Part shown: in pieces, positions 1-12,294 of the stretch | Layout: every line of letters begins with the position of its first letter | Position numbering within the stretch: the first letter of the stretch is position 1 | NCBI GenBank assembly: GCA_013396915.1 | Contig: VWZL01001367.1 | Span: 744,001-808,000 of the forward strand | DNA: 64,000 nt | Direction of reading: 5' to 3' | Source of the DNA: Stercorarius parasiticus | Lineage: Eukaryota > Chordata > Aves > Charadriiformes > Stercorariidae | Made by a program: the position numbers and the translations under genes | The notes under the pieces: generated by a model | The model's input: the letters and a program-made list of their open reading frames with translations, nothing else | Databases searched by the model: none | What the model was told of the DNA's origin: nothing

Positions 1-3000
1 GGTTATTATCCCACTTTAGGTAGCACTTGTCCAGTATAGACTTGCTCTATAGTTGCTAGGGCTCCAGAAATGAATACATCCATTTTGGAAACAATGGCTG
101 AAAACATAGAGATCCCAGAATGATATTTTCTTAATTCTAGTGTTTGGGGTTTTTACAGGCCCTTTTATATTAGCTGTGTTCCTGCAAAATTTTTCTGCCT
201 CAAAAAACATCAGAAAAAACCAGACAATGTTCAACCTACATATGTTTCCAGTTCCATAACAATAGCCATGTTTGAACATAGCTACTTAAAGTCATTAAGA
301 AACTAATATAGCTTCAGTTATTCAGATATGAGCTAAAAATGGAATGTCAAATCATCTAACTTTGGGAAGGCATAGCTGAAAGTAGTGTAGGGGAAAAACA
401 GAGAGAGTTTTTGTTCTTAAACTCCTAAACAAAAAGCCCAGGTCTAAGCCACTTCCCTTGAAGTCAGAGACAAGCCCTTCATGCAAATCTAGATTCCACT
501 TTTTGCTCATCGCTACATACCACTGAGTCATATATAAAAATATATATACACACAAGTCTACACCAGAAAGTGAGACATTTTACCAACTAAAAGTGTATCA
601 AGAAGTGGCATTTCTCTGCAGACGATTGTGACTGTTGGCAACTTCACTTTGAGTGGTTCCTTTGAACGCAAGTCCACAGCGTGATTGCAGTATATGGTTT
701 TCTAGTTAACATCTTTTCTCTTTTTCTCTTTAATTGTTCTGTAGATATATACCCACTGACTTATAGCTAGAACCTGAATGCCCCAAGGGAGAGAGTCTTC
801 TCACTTACGCAACTCTTCGTTTCTGCCACACTTGTAGCATTTCTGTAAAGACTGTACATCTGCAAATATCATGTCCTTTCTACTGCATCCTGAACTTCTG
901 AAATGAAAATTGTCAAAAAAGAAATATACTTCACACAGATACAGATTTAACAAGCTATTTTAGGGAAAGAGATGTCATAGGGTTTTTTTTTAGGAATACT
1001 TGACAGTTTTTCTTTGGGAAGACAAAGAGGGAAAATGGCAAAGGGACATGCTGGCAAACGTTTAAAAGTATGGTAAAGTTAGGGCAAGAATCTAGGCTGC
1101 TTCCCTGGCCTTTGATTATGTATCCTCATTACTCAGCAGGAAAAGAATGAATTCATATTAAGGAGCTATAAAAGTCTGAAAGGCATGGGATTTAGTTCCG
1201 TTTACAGGGGCTTTTATAAGGACAGAAAACTGAGTTCCACTAAGTAAAGAATCTGGAATTGCAACCCAAGGCAAAAAACCAAGATTGTCATCCCAACCCC
1301 ATTTATATTAATTATGATATTTTTTCCAAATTTTTGCATGAGCACTGCAAACGTGAACTTTAACAAATTATTTACTACAGTCAAGGTAGCCAACAGTCTT
1401 CATTTATAAAGATTCTAAGCTATTAATTTTGCTCAGGTGTATTTGTTTAGATAGAAATGTTACCCCAAACTGATTTTAACAATGTTTTTAGTTGAAATTT
1501 ATTAGAAAAACAAGACTACAGAAAAACAGCGTATTTGCCTATAAAAAAAGGAATTACATTTTATTATATTTCTGAATCAATGTGAATGAAGGTCAGGATA
1601 TTTGATAGAGAAATTTGACTTTATCACAACAACTTTTCCAAGTTTCTAACAACTCTTTGTAAAAGAGTCTAGCAGCCGTATGCACTGCATATTTTGTTTT
1701 CAGTTAACTGTTATGTGGGTTTCAATGACATAGCTGAAAAGGTCTTTTGTTTATTTCCCTTTAAACTGTCAAAGTGGTCCATGCACAGGATCTGAGAAAA
1801 GTCCCTACTTTACCCTGACCAAGATGCTATTGGATCAGAACACATAGAGGGAGGCAAGAAGTTTTGAAAAGGTTCTCATACATAAACAACATTTCACCAA
1901 GGTACACTAAAACTCAACTTTTCAACAAGCACCAAGTTATTTAAGCCCATCATCAGAATATGACTTCAAAGTTACACTTATATTCTACAACAGCTCCTGG
2001 TATTTTTGGCTAAGGTAGATGTCACAGACATTACAAGATGTAAGTCCTCCATCTTGTCACACAAAGCAGGACAGAATGACTTCTTGAAATCATCTTTCCC
2101 AAAAAAGAACGAACACAGCAGTGATGTTGCATTATTTAACCTTCATTGCCATTCACTGGATAACAATTAGTACACCAGAGTGTCAGTCTTGAAAGTCTAC
2201 AGTATTAATGCTTGCCATTAGACAAAGGCATTCCTTATAGCCTACCTTCATTAGGAAGTGCGATCACACCTTATGTTTCTACAATAGGCACATTAATTCC
2301 TGGAGAGGTACCTACACTATTTCACAAAATAGCCTCGCAAAGATGCATAGTACACAATGCAAAGCAGAACCAAACTTTGAGACAGATTAATATGCAGAGA
2401 TATTAATCAACAGGAGTAAGACTGTAAATCATGTCAACTTTCCATTTATTGTAAAACCTAACATACATCTCTATGAATAGTAAAAGGAAGAAATGTAGAA
2501 TCTCAAAGGAAGATGCAGAGCAAGGTAATTAAATGCAACAGCAAAACTGACTGCCATGCTTCTTTTAAGAAGTCATTGTTTTTCCCTTATAATTTAGAAA
2601 AATATTCTAAAATGTCTGAATTAAGCTGTTGGATTTAATTCAAAAAACAAATCCAAACCCTTCCATTTCAAAAAATGTGAGGACTGGGGATTTAAAACTC
2701 ATTTATATAAATGATGAATTGTAAACTTAATTTTTTCCAACATTTACATATCACTGTTGTCTCTATTATTCACTAGATAAACACTGACATCCATTCTTAT
2801 GATGCCAAAAAATGCATGTCCTCAAATAAGAAGAGACCTGTGTTTATAACATCATATTGCATTGTTGGTTGTTTTTTTTAATTTTTATGTGAATAGTGCC
2901 TGTTTCTCCTCCAGAAAAATCCATTAAACTTTGATTTGGTTCAAGATAATAAGGAAAACCATCAGATACCATTACTTTAATTAAACCCTAAGATGTGGAT

Positions 3001-4684
3001 TTAGGTCAGGAAATAAGTGTTTCAGTTAACAGAATCTTAGAATAATACCAACTAATTTTGCAGGTATCTCACCTTTTCAATGGGATCAATCCACAGTATA
3101 TCAGGTGGTAGAATAAGTTGCAATAAAAACAATGACAGCATAAGAAATTCAAATTGAAATGCTCTTTGCTAATCTACCTACTAGAATACCAAATCAAAAG
3201 CAAATCACCTCTATGAAAGTTGGAAAAAATGCTTATACAACAGTAACTACAACTCATTTTAATGATGTCACCACTTCTAACGCTGAAAAAAAAAAGGAGA
3301 GATTAATTGGTTTAAGTTCAAACCTCTCTAAATGAATTAAAAACCTCACAGCAGTCAAAAGTCTGTAAAATTGTTCAAAAGTCCATGAAAGGGATGCTAA
3401 ATTGAATACTAAGTAGAGTGGGCTGTAATGAAGCCAGTTGATTTTTTGACCTATAGCAGATTGCATTGTTCTTTCATTCAATTTGTACATTCCCTATGGA
3501 AGTGAGTGTCTGGTCAATGAGAATGATTTGATCAACTACTGTAGGACACCCAAAAGATGCACTCTCAGTTGTTTCCCTGCCCAAATTACATCTCACAGAA
3601 TACATAATTTATAGTTTAATGAAGCACTCAGCACAAACCTTTTTGGAGTATCCCATAATCATGGGACTGACATCAGTTCATTACACGAGAGAAGTTTTTT
3701 TCCAGAAAGTTAAAGTATATGATTAAAATCCACTTTCCATCTATTATTCCTACTCAGAAAATGACTTAATATCTTTCACAGCTGCCTTGCATTACTAAAT
3801 TAACATTTACACAGAATCAAAATATGTTGCGATTAAATACCCGTGGTAACGTGTGCTCTAATTTAAGCTAGAAACATTTCCATTGGGTATCAAAAGCAAG
3901 ATGTAAAGAAACTGAAATGGGGTGGGGGGAAGAGCTGGGCAGAAGCAAAGTTCCAGTAATAATTCCAACATTATTTTTCAACTGCATGGGTTTTAAAACA
4001 GAAAGTGTGACTTCTGGGTTTTCTTAACATTACTATGACAACTTTCACTAGATCAAGTGGAAGTGTTTTAGGGATGCAAAAAATCTCCTTGACCTGTGGC
4101 AGAATTTTAAATTCTCCAGAACTGCTCTCCCTGTAGTGTCCTATGGCTCAGATGAAATACAAGCAGATAAAATTCTGCCTTTTCAGTTATATCTGTTGAA
4201 ATTCATTTGAGTCACTAGTACTACACAAAGGAAAAAAATCCTGGTCCAGTATTATTTAATATGAGTAAATCTCAGGTTTATTTAGATATATTTAAGTGGC
4301 TTAGCATTGTTATTAGTAGTCTGAGAACTAATTTCCAATACCAATTAACTTTAACACTCAGGAGCCTTGCAGTCTGCAATGCATTTATTCCTGGAGCTAA
4401 CTCTCATTAACGCTACTGCCCCTTTGAAAGTACACACTCAAAGAGAGATAAAAAAACCCACACATACACCCACACCAAAATGATTCACTTTGCAACTGAC
4501 TGTCTTCAAGAGCATGCAAAAGTCTGCAACAAATTTTGCAAGAAAAAAATAATTAAAAACCTAGTTGAAACTGGAAAACAAGATCTAACACAATGCAATT
4601 TTGCCAGCTATGGATCACACTAGGCTAAACTGACAGCTTTTCTTCAATAGATTTTCAATACAACATAAGTGAGGTACAAAGAAA
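1..4684. other. AT-rich non-coding DNA (intron or intergenic)
   Basis: No recognisable gene or transposon was found. Open frames are short, on both strands, and resemble no protein family I know. Short homopolymer runs of A and T are scattered through it. One segment, 809-897, has splice-like borders on the minus strand and is listed separately. Composition is that of long avian introns or gene deserts. Confidence 0.7.
809..897 (-). other. Candidate internal exon with two CxxC-type cysteine pairs
   Basis: Read on the minus strand, a pyrimidine-rich acceptor ending TTTCATTTCAG precedes 897. A strong donor, C|GTAAGTGAGA, follows 809. The 89-nt segment is open in only one frame (the first base completes a split codon). 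It would encode about 29 residues including SGCSRKDM and QKCYKCG, which could suggest a zinc-binding piece. I cannot name a family. Random AT-rich DNA yields 29-codon open frames fairly often, so this is a splice-signal-based prediction only. Its entry phase does not match the exit phase of the next upstream candidate (7461-7503), so another exon would have to lie between them if both were real. Confidence 0.2.
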
Positions 4685-5563
4685 ATCTTATCTAACAGGA
4701 TTTCAGGAAAGCATTACAGATGGTGTCACATTAGAGCTAGTAGTAAAGTTGGAAAGTGAGGATTAGCAGCAGAATTTAAAACATGCAAGGAATTAAGGAG
4801 TTTAAGGGAGAAGGAAAATGAAAGCAGTGAAAGGGAATGCACCTGGTAAGAAATAGGTTATTTCTAGTTCCTCAAGGATAATTCCTGTGAAGTATTTTAT
4901 TTAATACTCTCATCAATGGCGTGGACACAAATAGGAGTGAGCGAGTGACACCATCTACAGTAAAGAGGAAGATGAAGTTATCAGAGAGATGGAAATCTTG
5001 AGGACTGCAGTAGAAGCAGCAGCAAAATGCAATAGTATAAAAAGTAAGTCATTTACTTGGTTAACTTAGAATTCATGGAGGGAAAGCACTTAAAGAAAGG
5101 AAAGCTGATCATAAAAAGGCTACGACCTACCAATGTGATACAGCAGCAAGAGAATCTAATATGACCTTAGGACACACCAAGCAAGAAAAATAATATAATT
5201 GCAAGACATTCTCTGAATCCATGCATATCGCACTCATGAACTTGATCTTCAAGAAGGAGTTATTTAAGCTAGAACTGGTACAGAAAAGGACCCCCAGATT
5301 GAACAGGAAAATAAAGAGCTGACAATAATGGGAGTTTTGTTGTGGGTTGTTTGGTGGGGTTTTTTAGGGCGTGGGAGGTGGGTGAGTGTGTCTCAAATCT
5401 AAACAAATGAATTCTTACAAGTAAGGCCAAGGGATACACAGCTCTGAAGAACTACTTTGTCGCTCAAGGACAATGCTGAGAAGAAAACAAGCAAACAAAC
5501 AAAACAGGTATTAGCTTGCTGTGAGTAAATTTAGGCTAGAAATGAGAAAAATCCTAACCATTA
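4685..5563 (+). mobile_element. Old, highly diverged CR1-family LINE relic (3' half of reverse transcriptase to near the 3' UTR)
   Basis: The stretch keeps landmarks of CR1/L3-type reverse transcriptase in order. At about 4697 is a 'gatttcaggaaagcatt' segment corresponding to the FRKAFD region. At 4866-4920 is 'gttcctcaagga...tttaatactctcatcaatgg', the decayed VPQGS...LFNILIND region. Near 5268 is 'gagctagaactggtacag'-like sequence, with the 'aggacccccag' box following. At about 5525-5565 is 'aaatttaggctagaaatgag', which normally precedes the 3' end of CR1 elements. Stops and frameshifts occur throughout, so no protein is made. Boundaries are approximate. This is recognition by memory of the family pattern, not an alignment. 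Confidence 0.7.
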
Positions 5564-7460
5564 AATCAATTATGTCTTTCATGGTTTTCCTGGTGGCTTT
5601 AAACATAAAGCTCCCTAAATTAATGAGAGGAATTACGTGACACAGAATTTGCAGTATTAGGGGACAAAGCTTGATGACATTAAAAGTTCCTTCTGGTTCA
5701 CCTCATATCCATCATCTTATAGCATGTTAGGAAAAACTAGTAAGCTCCTTTTACATCTAGAAACCAGGAAGCAGCATATGTAGCTGATTTACATTTAAAA
5801 CCTGTCTTCTGCAGTAGAGGTCAATCATTCTGTCCAAAACAGTGACCTCAGGGGAAAAACTTGCCATGACACAGCATAAAACACGCTGTTCAGACACAAA
5901 CCTTTTGAATCGGCTGCATATTTTCAGGGTTATCAGTTCCTCATTATTTTAAGACTATTTGTAGACATCTTTTAGCATCTATCTATGGCAAGAAATAGTC
6001 ATGGCAAATGCAAAATAAAACTAGGCTGACCTAAAACTTCATAGTCTTTAACATACTGAGCACTCCTTGTTCACAACTCATTATCTACAATATATTCCAA
6101 AATGCCAAGTAAATACAGTGAAAACAATGGATTACAGTTCTTGCTCTACAAAAAGGAAGATGTTGGAGACAGATTAGCAACATTGTGTGTAGATATTATC
6201 ACTTAGCAGTAATCCCTGGAGTATAAATTAATGTGGTTTTAATGAATACATCACCTGTTTATTCAGGGAAAAATACATACCAAAAAGATTTTATCTTCTC
6301 CCATCCCTGTTTCCTACCACTATTTCTTTATTTAACTCTTAGCCTTCTCCTCACTTGCTTTCAGTGCTCATTGCTCTCTTTCTCCTAGCCCATTCCACTC
6401 TGCTTTTCTTCACGTAGTATTGGACATTTTAAATGTGTCCCGCCTCCCCCCGAAAGCTCATTCCCCTCTACAGACATTTATGTAGACCCAGTGCAGTGTT
6501 ACTTCCACTGCTATCACATATATGCATATATGTACAACTTCAGTCACTATTAAGTCGCCCTTTCTTGATTCAGTGATGAATAGGGACCTTGCAGCTCTCC
6601 ACAATATAACAGTTTCCATCAGAATTTTTAAAAACGTTAGGGGAAGGCCCACCTTCCCTCACCATCATGGAGTTCCAAGACACAGTGAAATAAGGGGAGT
6701 GTGAAGATTTCCAAGCCAACAGAAACCTTTGCCAGAAAGCCCATGCAGCTGGGAATAGCACTGCATGTGAACCTGCCACCTATATCACAAACACAATACG
6801 TGTACTTTGAAGGAGGGCTCTGCTCAATAAAACGTGCCATATGCTACACCAGAACTCTGTTTGGCTCTCTATGCAGTTGGCTGCTCCGCAAACACCTTTG
6901 TAAAATTGGTGTGCTTTCCATAGCACAAAAACATAGGGTAATTCATTGGTCTTCCGTAATGTTAAAGAACTCCATCCCTGTGCTTCTCTTCCAGCCTATG
7001 CAAGCAAATCTCGTGAACAGTGTGGTTCTCCATCTGAAAAAATATTAGACACAACCTAAGAAAAAACTTATTGAGTGTACACACTGCTCTGAAATAAGGA
7101 AATCTTTCTAAGCCCATTAGGCCTATCTGAAAAAGAATATATTTTATTCATATTTAGTGAGCAGAGAGAGAAGGAAGAGTGTCTCGTGTTTGTAAAATCA
7201 ACAGTAAATTGATACTGTCTCTCCAATTCATCTTAAGGCTGGTGCAAAGGCTCTCTCTTAGCAGACACTTAGCCTTTTGGCTGACCAACAGACATTAGGA
7301 ACACACAAACATTGTGATGCTTATGCCTATGACAATTTTTCTTTACAAACACAGAGGTGGAGACCATCAGCAACCCCTTAATGATTGGCACAGACATTCA
7401 TCCTGTGTACTGAATGAGACAGGATGGGAAGAGAGAGAGTTTGAGAAAGCCCACACTTAC

Positions 7461-7503
7461 TATTTCGATGGCCACCTTTGAATCATGGCCAGAAAGTAAG
7501 AGA
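7461..7503 (-). other. Candidate 43-nt exon
   Basis: On the minus strand an excellent acceptor (CCTCTGCCTTTTTTCAG) precedes 7503 and a canonical donor (GTAAGTGTGG) follows 7461. Two of three frames are open; one reads LLLSGHDSKVAIEI after a split first codon. That frame is in phase with the candidate exon ending upstream at 14688. There is no family match. Forty-three nucleotides is too short to separate a real exon from chance. Confidence 0.15.
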
Positions 7504-7956
7504 CTGAAAAAAGGCAGAGGTTTCACCCCTCCCACTCTGTTCTTGATCAAATCACAAAGCTCCTTCATTTACCCAGGCCACCTATTCTGAAGTGTTACCA
7601 CAGATCTTTGTCTTCCAACTCTTCTGAGGTCCTTTGAAGAATCCCTCTCTACAATAAATACTTCTCCTAAAGTACGCGTGGCTGGTAAGGCCTGCTTTAT
7701 ATAGGAAGAAAAATGAATTAAAATTCTGAGGGCTGCTCTGCCACTTGTATTTGTTTCAGTCTGTGCTCATGCTATGCTCCAAAGAAACTGATAAAAGTAA
7801 AAGAGCAGGTACATTCTGTACTGTTATTCTGTCAAAACTGCATTAGAGATGAGAAATAAATCTCAAGGTGCATTACTTTGTTAAGCATGAAAAGAAAATC
7901 ATCTCTTTTTAAAGTCCAGTTACTCTCTCATTTCTAAAGCAGCTTCACACTGTAGA

Positions 7957-8040
7957 ATTGCCCTATTTTTAAGTCACCAGTACAAGAAACCTTAGTTTTA
8001 TTGCCCTATTTTAAGTCACCAGTACAAGAAACCTTAGTTT
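7957..8040. repeat. Tandem duplication, two units of about 42 bp
   Basis: The unit beginning 'attgccctattttaagtc' and ending 'aaccttagttt' occurs at 7957-7999 and again at 8000-8040. The copies are nearly identical and differ mainly by the length of a T run after 'ccta'. The near identity against a diverged background suggests a recent replication-slippage or unequal-exchange event. It lies in non-coding DNA. Confidence 0.9.
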
Positions 8041-8170
8041 CATGCTGGGAAGAGTTTGGGTTTTTTCTCTGGGATGATCACTACATGCAGCGTAGCATCC
8101 CGTGACTCACAGGGTATTAGGATTGTAGGAGTTTATCAAATCTCTGTAACGTCCTATTAAGACATATAAA

Positions 8171-8219
8171 CGAAACAACAACAAAACCCCAACAACAACC
8201 ACCCAACCCCAAACCAACA
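8171..8219. repeat. AAC/CCAAAC-rich simple repeat
   Basis: A stretch of almost pure A and C built from AAC, AACCCC and ACCC words, with no G until its end. It is low-complexity sequence. Confidence 0.8.
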
Positions 8220-11200
8220 GTCAGGAAGAATTAAAGCCATCAACATTCATACTTGATACAAGAAGAACCAGCCTACTACCAGAAGGCTCATTTGAACATG
8301 GGCCAGGGAATCCTGGCACCTCTGTCCTTCAGAACAGAACAGCTGGAAAGTGGCAAGAAGATGACAGACAGATGACAGAAAAAGATGTGGTCAACCAAGG
8401 GTCCGGCATTTTTCAGAGGCATTGATTTTTTTCCATTATTCGTATCTTCTGATTCATTTCTGTCGGTTACATTATCAACACACTGCTAGTACACAATACA
8501 TCACTTTAACAAGGAAAAGCAGGTATTTAGAGTTCAAGAATGCAGCTCTTTAATACAGAACTGTACGCTGAGTTCACTGGATGAAAACAATGTACCTTGT
8601 AGAGGGCAAAGGACCACCATTACCTTTGTTTCTCTGTAAATAGCCTATACACACTTCCCCCATGCTAAGTATGCATTTCAGAGGAGTGAAAGGGAGGCAG
8701 CAAAATGTTTTCACATCCTTTTTTTTTAATACTCAGTTCTCACTTCTCTTGGACTCCCAAGTTCCTCTGGGTCCAAACGTTAAGGGCTTTAGTGTGGCCG
8801 TGGGAGTTGTACACCGAGTCATACATATGCTGCGTCTTTCACTGGGAGGAATATGATGTTGGTGGTTTCCTTTTCATCACTCCGGGATCTGATTGGGGTC
8901 ATTTCTATATGTTTCTTAACACACTTTTACACATTGCTTTTTCGTCATTGGTCTGCAAGTTCATGTTTTATACGAATTTAACTTTATATGGTGTGCTTTA
9001 CTTATGTTAGATCCTTTTTCTTTGTTATCCCTAAAGACAATTTTGTCCAACTCCCATTTCTTTTACTGAACACTGGAGGTTTTTTTACAATCCTGAGGGT
9101 CTCCAATGTTAGCTTGTGTCCTGTGTCCTATTCCCTATTTGTACTCCACTACACTGCATGCCATGTCCCCACTTTCAAGGCCTCTGCTGTCACACCAGCC
9201 CTGCATTTCTGCATTACTCTAGAGTCATAAATATCTCATTCTACACAGAATAGCTACTTGTTACAATTATCTATATAAACACTTAATTTTGTACCATGGA
9301 AAGATGTGTGTAAGTAAAACAAATTGGGCACAGACACCTGGTCAGAAGAAAAATTGTTGTCATAGCAAGTCCAAGTTAAAACAAAGCTCCAGGGAAGTCA
9401 AGATGAGTTCAGACAGACAAAGCCTAAGAAGTCTCAGTCCCAGTCCAAGGGCCTTGCAAACTTGGTACAATGCTTGGGGCCTTTAGCCAGCAATGGCAAT
9501 ACGCGATTAATGTGCTACAGGACTACACATTTCAGTCACAGTCAACCACACCAGTTTCACATGAAGACTAAACTTCATCATTTCAACAGTCCATGGCAGG
9601 AATTTGTTCCTAGCCTCAGCTGGTACACAAGCAAAGGGACCAATTCTTTCAGGAACAGCAGTGGACAGGAATACCGGTGACACTGTAGGGTAGAGCAAAG
9701 AGAAGCAGAAAATCCACCTAGGCAGCTTTGCACAGCATCCTCCCCCATTCATGCTCCTGTTCTAGACACACATCAAAATCCTAACTGATTTTAAGCAGTA
9801 TTTTACCAGTAAACCTTATTTAGTAAACAAATAACATCATTTACCAAGATCTATATTGCTAAAATGCCTTCTGTTGGCTTTCTGAGAGCATTTGATGTAA
9901 AGTCTCCCTGAGAAATGAAAAGTGCTGAGCCTCTCATTTAGAAATTTTGTTTCTCTTGGGCTGCCAGGCAGTACCCTTAATTTCAGCTGTTGGCAGTAAA
10001 CAACTTCAATGTGAAGGCTATTAAGAAACAATCATTCAGAGTAAGCCTCATGGGTGACAGAGATTGTGTTGCCAGGATTCAGTTTAAAACTGAACAGACA
10101 CAAATATGGAGAAAACGCAACTCAGCTGCATAGATTAGTAAGAAAGAAATAAAAATCTGAATAACAAAACTTAATATTCTGATTTACATGTATGTGATTT
10201 TATTAAGTATGTGTCATTAAACTTGTGAGTAACCTATTAGACACTCTTTATGATGACATGTGGAGATGCTACTGAACTTAAAAATCACTCCTAAAATAGT
10301 TTTAAGTCCTACTCTCAGAATGTTTTAATATGAAAATAGAAACTTCTTTCCACCCACCATCGCAGTCCCGATCTTTTCATTCCGGTTTCTTTTATAAAAA
10401 TCCAAAGAGATTTTGTAACACAAAAATGAAACTGGTTTAGATATGGTAATAATATAATGCCTTTTATCCTATATGTATGCAGAAATACTAGAAGTCAAAG
10501 ACTTCTAAAGCCTTCCCCCCTACTCCCCTCAATACTCCCACAACGATTCTTTAAAACTGTGCTGTGGATTTTGAGGCAGAGTAACGCTGTGGCTGTTTCA
10601 TGGCATAGCCTGAGGCTGCAAATGCTCTCAGTCCTCAAACATTATCCTACAAAGTTTTTAGAAGTTTCTCAATTCTTTGTTTAGCCATCACATCATGGAG
10701 TCTCACACACAAGTTTCACACAACCCAACACTGAAAAATAATTAAAAATCCATCTGCCTTTATAAATAATTCATTACAGAAAATATAACATGTAACATGG
10801 TTACTATATTTCATTGTTAAACTAGAGGCGCACATTTTGCTAGTGGGCATTGGAGGTCAGTCTCTCAATGAGTGCATAAACATCACTTGATTGACTTCAA
10901 TAAAGACATTTAACACTGAATTATCCCATTTCAGTTTATAATTGTGGGAAAGCCAATTAAAAACCATTTAGTAGGGTTACACCTATTTAATTTTCTACAT
11001 TTTCTCTTGAATGACTACAGATGAATAAGAAAAATAACTCAAGTTTCAAGAAAGTCAGGAAACAGATACTTTTGAACATAAAAACTATTGGATATTAAGG
11101 GCAAATCAGAAGTCACGTGTATTCTGGCAACGGTTACCTGTCTGTACATACATGATTTTATTTGGATAGAGCGATTCTTATTTCTCTAAATTCACAGCAC

Positions 11201-12263
11201 AAATATAATGTTAGAGTTGCAGGAGGACTTAATTATAAGACAAATCAACTGCTGATGAGAACAACACTTTTCAAAATAAATATTTGATTTTTAAAGTTTT
11301 CATGCTGCAAAAGCATAATTAGTTAACAGGCATTGAATACTTAGATTGAGAAACATGCTTTGAAAGCAAGCTTGATTTGTAGTTGGACAAAAAGGAAACA
11401 ACCCAAAACCTTACATACAAAATTAAGCAAGCAAACAAAAAAAGCTGCAGTTTTTCTTTCTACTGGACATCCTGTTTCTGAGTTACAGGTCATCATGCCA
11501 CTGGGGTGGACTCATTCTGGTGACCTGCACCAATAGAAAATTGCCCAACTTCAATGAATTTAAAACCAGAATATTATTCATGATGCAGGTTTGGAGAATA
11601 ATACTGAAGATTAATAACAAGCACTTCTGGTGTTGCTTCTACATTCTATATAACAGCAGAATGAAACTAGCAAGATGGAGCCATTTTACTACTGCCATTC
11701 AGAATTCTGGCAGCAGTAAAACCCTTAAGAGTTATATCAGTTCCAGGCTGCTGCTCTGAAAAGCTACCAAGAACAAAGGACAACTGGTACGTAGATATAA
11801 ATATTATGCTTTTACCCCTTCAAGGCGATGAGGATAAAATGTTTTAAATTGGGTGCATCCCCCTCTCTCAATAGTGAGAAGAAACACACAAAAGAAGGAA
11901 GAAGAGATCTCAGCAAAATTCCCCCCTTTATGTTTTGAATGCAGCCAGACATGTAAGGGGCCAGAGACATCAGTTAATGGACAACCTGGTGCAGAACTGT
12001 CTGAGACCACCCAGACCCTGCCCGAGACATCCAATTCTGGCCCGAAGGATTGCTACTGGATATCCACAGCACTTTCTGCTTAAGAGGATGCTCTGAATCA
12101 GCCAATAAGCAGTAACCGGCTGCCTCTAGTCCTATATATTTTCTGTCTGTGAGCTTGCCTGTGGAATGAGTGTTTGCAATTGCCTCTTTACTCTAAAAAC
12201 ATCACCTTTTTGTGTAAATCAACTTTCCACTATCAAAGTCCTACCCAGCAAAATTAAAAACAA

Positions 12264-12294
12264 GAGAAATGTGGCTCATTAGGCCACATTTCTC
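12264..12294. repeat. Perfect 12-bp inverted repeat with 7-nt loop
   Basis: The arms GAGAAATGTGGC (12264-12275) and GCCACATTTCTC (12283-12294) are exact reverse complements around the loop TCATTAG. In RNA from either strand this would fold as a stable short hairpin. The surroundings show no gene or element, and there is no U-run typical of a Pol III terminator directly after it. Confidence 0.85.

Noticed and set aside
3076..3165. Possible minus-strand exon with frame ending ...PPDILWIDPIEK before a GTGAG donor
   Set aside because: The donor is good but no acceptable acceptor lies upstream (no pyrimidine tract before the nearest AG).
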